A stretch of 64,000 nt of DNA. Origin: Butyrivibrio sp. (lineage in GTDB: Bacteria > Bacillota > Clostridia > Lachnospirales > Lachnospiraceae). The stretch is taken from assembly GCA_015056625.1 (NCBI GenBank), contig SVFY01000012.1, positions 35,425 to 99,424 on the forward strand, written 5' to 3'. Positions 57,111 through 64,000 of this stretch are shown piece by piece. Under the pieces are notes generated by a model, which worked only from the letters and a program-made list of their open reading frames with translations, did not search any database and was not told the DNA's origin. Each line of letters begins with the position of its first letter. Position 1 is the first letter of the stretch. The position numbers and the translations under genes are program-made.

Positions 57111-58364
57111 ATGCAGGGAATGCTGTTATTCTTTAATGAGCTATATGGATTTTTAGAATTTGTATGCGTCTATTACTCGACCATACTTGGTTTTTGTGCG
57201 ATCATATCAGTTTTTGTATTAGGAATCATTATGACTTTGCGGAGCACTCTCTTTTCCGGATCAACATTTGGAAAGGGGGCTCTGTGGTGCCTTCTGATTC
57301 CTGTTTTGTTTTGTGGAAAGCTCCATGCATTCTTTGAGACCAAGGCGGGAGTAAGACTATTTTACTGGTGGTATCTTCTCTGTAGTAGGAGATGGATATG
57401 TGCTGTGTATTTTATTGGAATGATCGTTGCAGGTACATTGTTTGCTGTGAGAAGAATAAAGGTGTGGAAAGCTGTAACCCGATTATTTGATTCTAAAGCT
57501 CATGCTTCTGCTTTTGTGATAAAAGAGTTTCCCGGTCATCTATCCTCATTCTGCACAGGATGTCTTATGCCCATGATCGTCATTTCTGAGGCTTTTTCAG
57601 GACCAGAGGCTGATATAGTGATAAAGCATGAAGAAACACATATAAAGCTTGGACATTTATGGATACTGCTTGGATATGATATCCTTCGGGTACTTCTTTG
57701 GCCTAATGCTTTTTTACATTTATGCGTTCGATATTTGAAAAGAGATCTTGAGGAAATATGCGATGCAGTTACTCTTCAGGTAAATGGATTCGACCCATGT
57801 GATTATGGAGAAACTATTGTAGAATGCGCCAAAAGAATATCACAGGCTGAAAGGGAAAATTGCAATGAGAGTGCTATGTCTTTTACCTGGGATGATGGTT
57901 ATGGGTTTTTGAAAAAGAGACTTAACAGGATTGTAAACAGAAGTGAATATAACGCTAAGACCCTTATCGGCGGAACCGTACTATTACTGATCGTTTTAGC
58001 TACGATGATAGGTGTGATCAAAGTTAATTCCTATAAAAGAACAAATGACATAGGTATGATGAGCTCAGTTTGCTACGCAGGAAACCTCGATAAAATCTAT
58101 ACTGACTTTGACCAGGCTGTTGTGACAGATTTTGATGATGAGTATATTTATGTGGACGGAAAAGCCCTGCTTGAGAAATATCCTGAAGCTGTATCAGAAG
58201 ATGGATGGTTTTATTTTTCGGTTGGAGGTTACTACAAAATCCCTGGAATCGGTGGCGGCGGTGGCTGGGGTGAGATCGATGCAAAGGAAATAGATGAGGG
58301 AATAGTAAAGATCAAAAACCATACAGATATAGATATCTGGAACCGCATAATCATGTGGTTGTGA
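57111..58364 (+). CDS. BlaR1-like M56 family membrane sensor peptidase
   Basis: 417 residues. Three membrane helices in residues 5-120, an M56 zinc-protease domain with HEETHIKLGH (HExxH, His173-Glu174-His177) facing the cytoplasm, and a last membrane helix (about 284-303). The extracellular C-terminus of about 110 residues has no serine penicillin-binding motif (SxxK) and no length for one. It is a small unknown sensor with FDDEYIYVDGKALLEKYP and a Gly-rich turn (GIGGGGGWG). The family senses a ligand outside and triggers loss of the BlaI repressor inside. AGGAG at 57101-57105 supports ATG 57111 over ATG 57093. Confidence 0.88.
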   Translation: MQGMLLFFNELYGFLEFVCVYYSTILGFCAIISVFVLGIIMTLRSTLFSGSTFGKGALWCLLIPVLFCGKLHAFFETKAGVRLFYWWYLLCSRRWICAVYFIGMIVAGTLFAVRRIKVWKAVTRLFDSKAHASAFVIKEFPGHLSSFCTGCLMPMIVISEAFSGPEADIVIKHEETHIKLGHLWILLGYDILRVLLWPNAFLHLCVRYLKRDLEEICDAVTLQVNGFDPCDYGETIVECAKRISQAERENCNESAMSFTWDDGYGFLKKRLNRIVNRSEYNAKTLIGGTVLLLIVLATMIGVIKVNSYKRTNDIGMMSSVCYAGNLDKIYTDFDQAVVTDFDDEYIYVDGKALLEKYPEAVSEDGWFYFSVGGYYKIPGIGGGGGWGEIDAKEIDEGIVKIKNHTDIDIWNRIIMWL

Positions 58365-58407
58365 GTCGCTGGGTACGTTACAGTCCGGCTCAAAAGGAGG
58401 TGATCAT

Positions 58408-59241
58408 GTGAATGGCGGATGGGAAGTAAAGGTAAGCGGAAATACGACGCATTACAGGAAAAAGCTTTATGATGCCAATGGTAATCACGTGGGAACAATA
58501 GGAATCTGCAAGCCTACCAAGCAGACCGGAAAGAAAAAGAAACCTGTACTGTACAGCTTTAAGCAGGTTTCTTCTCAGGTACTCCAGGCAAAAACATCCA
58601 CCAAGGCCATGCAGGTTTCTAATGGCATACGTGCCAAAATAGGATTGTTAAAGAAACAGCTGAAAAATGGAGACGTGGATGAGGAGGAAATCCTAAGAGC
58701 AATACTTCATGCAGAGATGGTTCAGCGCGCATGTGATAAGAAAAAGAAGAACTTGAAAATGGAAGAAACCGCAGAGAGAAGTATGGAAGCAGAGGAAGAA
58801 CTCCCTGCCAATCCGGAAGAAGTTCCTGATGAAGAGATAAAAGAGCTGGAGCAGGCTGAATTTGAAGCACTTATGGAAAAACTTGAGATGACCGCTGATG
58901 AAATGATGGAGGCTGCGGAAGAAACAGCAGAGCTTGATGAAGAGCTGGATGAGATGGCAGAAGCTCTTTCCGGCTCAATGACTCCAGAGGATCTTGAACA
59001 GCTTAAGGTAAAGCACAGATCAGATGAAGCAAGAGACATTCTGAAAGCAGACCTTAAGTATTTGAAAGCTTTATTTGACAGATTACAGTCGGAAAAAGAG
59101 AATGCTGGAAAATCTTCTTTTAATGGATGTATAGACAGCGGAGTGTCATTATCGCTGGGAGGAATGGATATGCCGGTTATGGATGCTGTGTCCCAGAGTA
59201 TGCCGGCAGAAACCGGCGGAACATTTGATACCACAGTTTAG
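58408..59241 (+). CDS. Acidic helical protein of unknown function
   Basis: 277 residues from a GTG start behind an ideal AGGAGGTGAT. No signal peptide or membrane helix. The first 45 residues form a small beta unit (GWEVKVSGNTTHYRKKLYDANGNHVGTIGI), followed by a basic linker and then long, strongly acidic helices with heptad-like character (EEVPDEEIKELEQAEFEALMEKLEMTADEMMEAAEETAELDEELDEMAE). A C-terminal Ser/Gly/Met tail ends the protein. I do not recognise the family. It lies 43 bases after the M56 sensor gene and is probably co-transcribed with blaI, making it a likely target or effector of the sensor. Confidence 0.72.
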   Translation: MNGGWEVKVSGNTTHYRKKLYDANGNHVGTIGICKPTKQTGKKKKPVLYSFKQVSSQVLQAKTSTKAMQVSNGIRAKIGLLKKQLKNGDVDEEEILRAILHAEMVQRACDKKKKNLKMEETAERSMEAEEELPANPEEVPDEEIKELEQAEFEALMEKLEMTADEMMEAAEETAELDEELDEMAEALSGSMTPEDLEQLKVKHRSDEARDILKADLKYLKALFDRLQSEKENAGKSSFNGCIDSGVSLSLGGMDMPVMDAVSQSMPAETGGTFDTTV

Positions 59242-59285
59242 ATTTACACGATGGGCCTTGAGCTCTTTCTTTTACCCAAAATGAT

Positions 59286-59297
59286 TAACAAGTGTTA
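59286..59297. promoter_or_regulatory. BlaI/CopY-like box upstream of the 212-residue gene
   Basis: TAACAAGTGTTA: same 5-2-5 dyad as at 56532 with one central base different, 22 bases before the next ATG and just ahead of its ribosome site. It suggests the same repressor controls this gene directly. Confidence 0.5.
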
Positions 59298-59318
59298 ACA
59301 AGAAAGGAGACATACATT

Positions 59319-59957
59319 ATGAGTATTGGAATTAACACAAACTATGGAATGGGAAATTATGCAGGCGTTAATAATGTAGCTGAACCTAGCTGGACAAAGA
59401 ACGATGAGAAAGACGAAAAGAAGGAAGCTGCAGTAAATCAGCAGGGCGTTGTTTACGAGAAGACAGCCGTTGAGGATAGTAAAGAGGACGATTCTAAGGC
59501 TATATATGAAAAATCAGCCACTGACAGAGCAGCTATTGTTCAGCAGATGAAAGCAGCAGAGGAACAGCAGAGAAATCAATTGATGGAAATAGTTCAGAAA
59601 ACTCTGCAGGGCCAGGTTGGAGCCTATGGCAAGGCTACAGGCAACAACATGTGGCAGCAGCTTGCTGGCGGTAATGTGAAGGTGGATGCAGCTACAAGAG
59701 CACAGGCTCAGAAGGATATTTCAGAAGACGGATACTATGGTGTAAAGCAGACATCCCAGAGACTGTTTGATTTTGCTGCTGCTCTTGCAGGGGATGATGT
59801 AGACAAGATGAAAGAGATGCAGAAAGCCATGGAAAAGGGATTCAATCAGGCTACAAAGACCTGGGGACGCGAACTTCCGGCTATATGCAAAGAAACTATG
59901 AATGCAGCTAATAAGCTGTTTGAGGATTACTATTCATCTAAGGAACAAGTTGGTTGA
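59319..59957 (+). CDS. Lachnospiraceae-type orphan helical protein (212 residues)
   Basis: Start at ATG 59319 (AAAGGAG upstream). The N-terminus is a Gly/Asn-rich, unstructured segment (SIGINTNYGMGNYAGVNN), with no signal peptide. Then come an acidic linker with two VVYEK/AIYEK motifs, a coiled coil (AAIVQQMKAAEEQQRNQLMEIVQK) and a compact helical end containing AQAQKDISEDGYYGVKQTSQRLFDFAAALAG. I recall related orphan proteins from motile Lachnospiraceae but cannot give a function. An N-terminus without a cleavable signal but rich in small polar residues is also seen in substrates of flagellar-type export; this is speculation. It has its own BlaI-like box upstream. Confidence 0.72.
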   Translation: MSIGINTNYGMGNYAGVNNVAEPSWTKNDEKDEKKEAAVNQQGVVYEKTAVEDSKEDDSKAIYEKSATDRAAIVQQMKAAEEQQRNQLMEIVQKTLQGQVGAYGKATGNNMWQQLAGGNVKVDAATRAQAQKDISEDGYYGVKQTSQRLFDFAAALAGDDVDKMKEMQKAMEKGFNQATKTWGRELPAICKETMNAANKLFEDYYSSKEQVG

Positions 59958-60080
59958 TCAAGGAAGGGGCTGAGATTATGAAGATTAAGGTAAAGATCTT
60001 GAAAATTTGTCAAAACAGTTTTCCAGAAAATAGTCAGAGAAAATGGTTGTGAATCCAAATGGCAGTTTTGATGTCAGGGC

Positions 60081-60109
60081 TTGACTAAAAGATATTTTTT
60101 GCCGATATA
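60081..60109 (+). promoter_or_regulatory. Candidate promoter of the 347-residue gene, possible SigD -10
   Basis: TTGACT at 60081-60086 and GATATA at 60104-60109, 17 bases apart, fit a weak sigma-A promoter. The -10 region reads GCCGATAT (60101-60108), an exact match to the -10 of flagellar sigma-D promoters, but the TAAA expected 15 bases upstream is poor. The rest of the 219-base gap 59958-60176 holds only a doubtful 24-codon frame. Confidence 0.4.
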
Positions 60110-60176
60110 CAAATAGAAAACCATAACTATGCATGATACATGATAGTGTCAGATTTATCGCAGGTGGAGGTGTTTT

Positions 60177-61220
60177 ATGAGGATACAACAGAACACGGAT
60201 GTTCAAATTAATCCTTTTCAAAATCAGGATAATGTCAGGACTGCAGCAGGCGCGGGAAAAACCGCTCATAAGAGTGGTAATCTGTCCTCAATATCCGGGG
60301 CTAATCTCAAGGGTGAAAGTCTTGTTCAGCAGAGGCAGGGCCTTGCAAGAAAGCAGGCACTTAAGGTTGTGTCAGATGCTTTTGGCGGCGAGAAGAAGCT
60401 GGATGCTCAGATGCAGGGCATTAAAGATGAGATAAAGCGTCTTCAGGATGTGATAAATGAAAAGACTGCTGATACGATAGAGAATGATGTCAGGTTAAAA
60501 GAACTTCAGGAACAATACGGAATTGATCCTGACGGTGAGGAGAGCAAGGAACTTTCAAAGCTTGCATTCAAAGCTAATCATTCCAAAGAAGGACTCTCGG
60601 ATGAGGAAAAGAGTCAGATGTCCGAGTACCAGCAGCAGGCGCTGTACTATGTTGCAAAGAATCAGCAGAATGCTCTCGATATTGATCAGGCCAAAGCGCA
60701 GCAGGCAGGTAATGTCCAGGGTTATGCCGACATGAAGAGGGAACGCGCTAAGTCTCAGGATATGCTTAAGGCACAGGATGCAGCTGAAGAGATTATGGAT
60801 GCAGCAAACGGTGAGGCGATAGCTCTTTTGACGCAGGAAGCAGTTGAGCATGTAGATGAAGAGCAGAAAGAGCGCGAGGAAGAGGCCAAAGAGGCAGCAG
60901 AAAAGAAGAAAGAGGAGAAGAAGGAAGAAGCAAAGAAGCTTGAAAAAGAGGCAATGCAGCAGGAAATGATAGAGAATATCAAACAGCACGCTGAAGAGAC
61001 TCAGCGTACCAGCGCTGATACTAAACGTGCCATAGCTAGAAGAGAGCGTGCCGAAGCTGACAGCATGGGAGCAGAGGATGCCCAGAAGACCATTATTTCC
61101 GAAGGTGCATCCATGGAGGATACGCAGAATGCTGTTAATTCCGAAATCACAAATATCCTCAATAAGCTTAGTCTTCTTTCAAATGATGTTAAAGGTAGTA
61201 CCGTAGATAGTCAGATATAA
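60177..61220 (+). CDS. Coiled-coil orphan protein (347 residues)
   Basis: AGGTGGAGGTG precedes the ATG. The N-terminus (RIQQNTDVQINPFQNQ) is polar and unstructured; no signal peptide or membrane helix. From residue 55 onward it is almost entirely helical and highly charged, with a strong Glu/Lys coiled coil at about 225-265 (EEQKEREEEAKEAAEKKKEE) and a helical C-terminus. No family recognised. It is the third orphan in a row after the M56 sensor and ends shortly before the LytTR promoter region. A structural or scaffold role, possibly exported with the neighbours, is inference. Confidence 0.72.
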   Translation: MRIQQNTDVQINPFQNQDNVRTAAGAGKTAHKSGNLSSISGANLKGESLVQQRQGLARKQALKVVSDAFGGEKKLDAQMQGIKDEIKRLQDVINEKTADTIENDVRLKELQEQYGIDPDGEESKELSKLAFKANHSKEGLSDEEKSQMSEYQQQALYYVAKNQQNALDIDQAKAQQAGNVQGYADMKRERAKSQDMLKAQDAAEEIMDAANGEAIALLTQEAVEHVDEEQKEREEEAKEAAEKKKEEKKEEAKKLEKEAMQQEMIENIKQHAEETQRTSADTKRAIARRERAEADSMGAEDAQKTIISEGASMEDTQNAVNSEITNILNKLSLLSNDVKGSTVDSQI

Positions 61221-61221
61221 A

Positions 61222-61257
61222 TGTCCATTCGTTACAATAATCTGTCCATTCATGACA
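61222..61257 (+). promoter_or_regulatory. Tandem LytTR-type sites upstream of the response regulator
   Basis: Two direct repeats 21 bases apart: TGTCCATTCGTTACA (61222-61236) and TGTCCATTCATGACA (61243-61257). Direct repeats with two-turn spacing are the classic binding sites of AgrA-type LytTR dimers. They lie before possible -10 hexamers (TATAAA at 61264, TATTAT at 61273), so activation from here is plausible. Confidence 0.65.
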
Positions 61258-61312
61258 TGAATATATAAAGAGTATTATTCATGATGATATTATAAATACA
61301 TAGTTTAAAGGG

Positions 61313-61348
61313 AAAATGCTTACATGGATGTCCGTGCTAAGCATTTTT
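61313..61348 (+). terminator. Hairpin-T terminator between the LytTR sites and the regulator gene
   Basis: AAAATGCTTA (61313-61322) pairs with TAAGCATTTT (61338-61347) before more T. It terminates the upstream orphan gene or attenuates the regulator transcript, since it lies inside the leader if transcription starts near 61280. Confidence 0.75.
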
Positions 61349-61382
61349 TCGTTATTGGCCAAGTGAAAATTGAGGGTAATGT

Positions 61383-62147
61383 ATGACAAGGTACAGGATA
61401 GCAATTTGCGATGATGAAGAGGCTGTAAGGAGTATTTTTCATGATTGGGTAAGCAAGGCTAAACATAACGCAGATGTAAAAGAATACTCTGGCGGAGATG
61501 AGCTCATAAAGGATATGGATTCAGGTACATGGATAGATATTCTCTTTCTTGATATAGCTATGGGCAAAAATGACGGAATAGAAACGGCAAAAGAACTTGG
61601 AAGACGCGTCGAGACAAGTGGCAAAAGTATGAGAGCATCAAGACCACTTATCATTTTTGTTACAGGTATTCCGGACAGGATGGGAGATGCATTTGGTGTT
61701 AAGGCATTTGATTATCTGCTTAAGCCGGTTTCCCAGGCATCATTTGAAGGTGAGCTTCACAGAGCAGTTGAGGAACTTCAGAGACTGGATGCCCAGCTTA
61801 TATGCGAGACAAAATATCAAAATGAGGAAGACAGGTTTATATCCATACAATCAGGTAAAGGTACAATAAATATAAAGCTTCGGGATATTTTATATATTGA
61901 GAGCTCGGGACGAAAAGCAATTGTCCATTTGCCCGGAATCAAGCATGAAGTGTACCGGCAGATGAATGACTTTGAGGATGAACTGGGGAACAGTTTTTTC
62001 AGGGTTCACAGAGGCTATCTGGTTAATATGAGGCATATAAAAGGTTACTCCAGGTCAGAGGTACAGGTTGACAATGGAGATGTGCTTATCATGTCAAAAT
62101 ACAAATACGCTGATTTTATAAGGGCTTACATGGAGTTTATATCCTGA
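61383..62147 (+). CDS. LytTR family response regulator (AgrA-like)
   Basis: 254 residues. Receiver domain 1-125 with AICDDEE, phospho-acceptor Asp57 in LFLDIAMG, and FDYLLKPV. LytTR DNA-binding domain about 150-250 with DILYIESSGRKAIVH and FFRVHRGYLVNMRHI. Such regulators bind direct repeats and activate secretion, quorum-sensing or bacteriocin-type genes. The histidine kinase gene follows after 17 bases. GAGGG before the ATG. The 21-base-period repeats upstream of itself and of the 102-residue gene are its likely targets. No agrB/agrD-like peptide genes are in view. Confidence 0.93.
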   Translation: MTRYRIAICDDEEAVRSIFHDWVSKAKHNADVKEYSGGDELIKDMDSGTWIDILFLDIAMGKNDGIETAKELGRRVETSGKSMRASRPLIIFVTGIPDRMGDAFGVKAFDYLLKPVSQASFEGELHRAVEELQRLDAQLICETKYQNEEDRFISIQSGKGTINIKLRDILYIESSGRKAIVHLPGIKHEVYRQMNDFEDELGNSFFRVHRGYLVNMRHIKGYSRSEVQVDNGDVLIMSKYKYADFIRAYMEFIS

Positions 62148-62164
62148 CGATTGTAGGAGGCAGT

Positions 62165-63565
62165 ATGACAGAGGAAAATATCAGAATTATGGAACAAATC
62201 TACGGAGTATCTATGATACTGATCCGTGGCCTGTTCTTTGGAATGTTTGCAGAGCTTTTTATAAATAAAGAGATACTTAGCAGACCAAAGAATATTGTAT
62301 TGTCAGTGATAATCACGATTGAAGGGATAGTGTTGTTTGCAATTCCATATTCTACAAAAGGTCTGTACAGTATAATAAGCCTTCTGACTATAGTTGCAGT
62401 GTTCTATTTTTATAATCAAAAGATATTACCGCATATCATTTTTGTCTTCTTTCTCTGGCAGAACGTATTCTACGTATGGCATTTGATGAATTTTGCCGTT
62501 TTCAATAGCATTTCTGATTATGTTACCGCATCCATAGATTATTCTAGGGAAGGCTCCGTAGAATATCTATGGAACTGGATGTTTATACTGATGGTTTTGC
62601 AGGTTATATTTTTTGCAGTTTTCCTATTTCTCGAATATTTCGTAACCGGAAAAATATGTACGGTCAAGTATGAAATGTCATGGACTGAAGCATTATATTT
62701 ATCGATATATTCCGCGGTGTCATATATTATCTGTTACATAATTGTAGAAGTTATGGTTGTACCGCTTGATAAAGAGGTTTTTGTGCTGCTTGATGAGAAA
62801 CGAGACCTTAGATTTACTCTTCCAATTCTGGCTGTGCTGATTTTTATCGGGGAGATGAGTGCAATTGCTACTTGGCAGCGCTACAGGAGACTTAAAGAAG
62901 AGGACCTGCGGCTCCAGGAACAGCTTCAGGAGCAGGAGTTTATCAGGAAAAAAATTGAATACACTGAAAAGTACAATGAACGTATAAGGACACTTCGTCA
63001 TGACATGGCAGGCAAACTCATGATCCTTAAGAGCTTTCTGGAAAAAGACAGGATAGGCGATGCGAAGGAATTCCTTGGGGAAATGGACATTGAGTTAAGC
63101 TCAGAAGCTATGCAGTATGCGACAAATAATCCTGTTACGGATGCTGTCATAAATGAGGCTGCGGCCCAGGCAGGTAGCATGAACTGCGATTTTAAGTCAG
63201 AATTTCTTTTCCCTGATGACAATGGTATCAGTGCTTTGGATATGGGGATTATTCTTAATAATCTTATAGATAACGCTTTGGATGGAGTACTAACCGTGAC
63301 GGAGGATGATAGGTTTATCAGACTTATTGGGGAACAAAAGGATAACTTTTACTTGATAAAAATAGAGAATTCGTTTGACGGAAAATTGAAGCGTGCTTCT
63401 GATAATAGCATCATCAGTACAAAGAAAATGGATTCTGATGCAGATAAGCACGGGCTTGGATTAAAGAGCGTCATGGGGATTGCAGATAAATATCTTGGAG
63501 CTGTGGATATTAATTCAGAAAACAAGGTTTTTAAGGTTAAGGTAATGTTGCAGAAGAAAAACTGA
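62165..63565 (+). CDS. AgrC-like sensor histidine kinase (GHKL type)
   Basis: 466 residues. About six membrane helices in residues 10-255 with very short loops form the sensor. A coiled linker (RLKEEDLRLQEQLQEQEF) leads to the phospho-acceptor His279 in IRTLRHDMAGKL, and a GHKL ATPase domain follows with LNNLIDNALDG (N-box) and KHGLGLKSVMGIADKY (G-box). This is the AgrC/HPK10-type layout, which usually senses a peptide. AGGAGG before the ATG. Its stop codon overlaps the first LytTR-type repeat of the next promoter. Confidence 0.93.
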   Translation: MTEENIRIMEQIYGVSMILIRGLFFGMFAELFINKEILSRPKNIVLSVIITIEGIVLFAIPYSTKGLYSIISLLTIVAVFYFYNQKILPHIIFVFFLWQNVFYVWHLMNFAVFNSISDYVTASIDYSREGSVEYLWNWMFILMVLQVIFFAVFLFLEYFVTGKICTVKYEMSWTEALYLSIYSAVSYIICYIIVEVMVVPLDKEVFVLLDEKRDLRFTLPILAVLIFIGEMSAIATWQRYRRLKEEDLRLQEQLQEQEFIRKKIEYTEKYNERIRTLRHDMAGKLMILKSFLEKDRIGDAKEFLGEMDIELSSEAMQYATNNPVTDAVINEAAAQAGSMNCDFKSEFLFPDDNGISALDMGIILNNLIDNALDGVLTVTEDDRFIRLIGEQKDNFYLIKIENSFDGKLKRASDNSIISTKKMDSDADKHGLGLKSVMGIADKYLGAVDINSENKVFKVKVMLQKKN

Positions 63566-63598
63566 CTATTCATTACATAAAAAGGTCCGTTCGTGTCA
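63563..63598 (+). promoter_or_regulatory. Tandem LytTR-type sites upstream of the 102-residue gene
   Basis: TGACTATTCATTACA (63563-63577) and GGTCCGTTCGTGTCA (63584-63598), again exactly 21 bases apart. In all four copies in the window positions 2, 4, 7-9, 11, 14 and 15 are identical (G, C, TTC, T, CA). The first copy overlaps the kinase stop codon. Confidence 0.65.
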
Positions 63599-63675
63599 AA
63601 GCTATTTAACTGCCACCGGTCATAGACGATACTTGAAATAGAACAGGTATTAGTCCATGAAAAGGAGGTGTTTTT

Positions 63676-63984
63676 ATGAATTTTGGGCAAAACTATTTTG
63701 ATGTCCTGACTAGCAGGATAGGCGGAGCCTCCAATATTTGGAACAGACAAGGAACGTCTAATGTTAATAATCGCAGTAGGACTACAGGTACAAGAAGCAC
63801 ATCACGAACATCAGGCACTTTAAATAATAGCTATTTTGGATTAAGTGCCAATACCATTACAGCTATGAATAACGCATATAATAGCACATACAATAGTGCA
63901 TATATGTCTGATCAGAAGGTTGCTGTATTTGTCAACCGAAAATTCAGTCAAAAGTTCATTGAAAATTCAGTCACTTTTGTTTGA
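63676..63984 (+). CDS. Small basic Ser/Thr/Asn-rich orphan protein (102 residues), likely LytTR target
   Basis: AAAGGAGGT precedes the ATG. The product is basic and rich in Ser, Thr, Asn and Arg (NVNNRSRTTGTRSTSRTSGTLN), then TAMNNAYNSTYNSAYM, ending VAVFVNRKFSQKFIENSVTFV. No signal peptide, Cys or double-Gly leader. It does not look like a standard AgrD or bacteriocin precursor. It stands directly behind tandem LytTR sites and is probably under the adjacent two-component system. The last 15 residues are encoded by a 13-base direct repeat, so the end may be a recent change, and the real protein family could end near residue 85. Confidence 0.68.
   Translation: MNFGQNYFDVLTSRIGGASNIWNRQGTSNVNNRSRTTGTRSTSRTSGTLNNSYFGLSANTITAMNNAYNSTYNSAYMSDQKVAVFVNRKFSQKFIENSVTFV
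63938..63973 (+). repeat. 13-base direct repeat at the end of the 102-residue gene
   Basis: GAAAATTCAGTCA occurs at 63938-63950 and 63961-63973, a period of 23 bases. It may be a duplication or a pair of regulator sites for a gene beyond the window edge. Confidence 0.6.
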
Positions 63985-64000
63985 AATAAGCGCCTCAGTT

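Noticed and set aside
58370..58390. A sequence resembling one LytTR half-site (TACGTTACAGT) upstream of the 277-residue gene.
   Set aside because: There is no partner 21 bases away on either side, so it is probably chance.
59978..60052. A 24-codon frame (MKIKVKILKICQ...) with an AGGAAGG site.
   Set aside because: Short, no conserved feature, and it may be a degenerate remnant. Not enough to call a gene.

Overview
The window looks like a chromosomal segment of a rumen or gut member of the Lachnospiraceae, closest in style to Butyrivibrio or Pseudobutyrivibrio. The reasons are a GH3 beta-glucosidase with reversed domain order, a GlgC/GlgD glycogen pair, many plant-polysaccharide and chemotaxis genes, strong AGGAGG ribosome binding sites, and a moderately AT-rich base composition. 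No rRNA, tRNA, CRISPR array or prophage was seen.

Layout. 1-3.6 kb: end of a starch/oligosaccharide cluster (a GH13 enzyme cut by the window edge, then GH31). 3.6-5.65 kb: a RAYT-like (Y1/HUH) transposase and six copies of a short REP-like repeat, around a SIMPL-domain gene. 5.65-9.3 kb: DegV, a SpoU/TrmH rRNA methyltransferase, and a membrane acyltransferase with a fused C-terminal domain. 9.4-18.4 kb: one operon, pepF-oppABCDF, for peptide import and cleavage, with a good promoter and a terminator. 18.6-22.7 kb: a large FAD/Fe-S GltD-like oxidoreductase, a lipoprotein and a small orphan. 22.8-30.2 kb: a 57-residue gene, two chemoreceptor-type proteins, glgC-glgD, and a divergent glycosyltransferase.

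30.3-53.3 kb is a run of ten same-strand genes, none more than about 40 bases apart. It encodes EAL-HDOD, a 7TM/GGDEF-like/EAL-like hybrid kinase with receiver and Hpt, a double receiver, a second 7TM/GGDEF-like/EAL-like protein, a PHP hydrolase, GH3, a GH94-like phosphorylase, an HD-GYP sensor, a propeller hybrid kinase with Hpt, and a second HD-GYP protein with a duplicated C-terminal domain. It reads as a sugar-sensing phosphorelay and c-di-GMP-related unit built around cleavage of beta-glucan products. Many of its GGDEF/EAL signatures are degenerate.

53.3-64 kb: a zinc-ribbon membrane protein, a chemoreceptor, then a second regulatory cluster. That cluster holds BlaI-M56 sensor genes, three orphan proteins (two of them strongly helical), an AgrA/AgrC-type LytTR pair and a 102-residue orphan. 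By eye I found two copies of a BlaI/CopY-like box (ACA-N2-TGT core) and two promoters carrying a 21-base-period direct repeat typical of LytTR regulators. Together these suggest the cluster is one regulon under two regulators.
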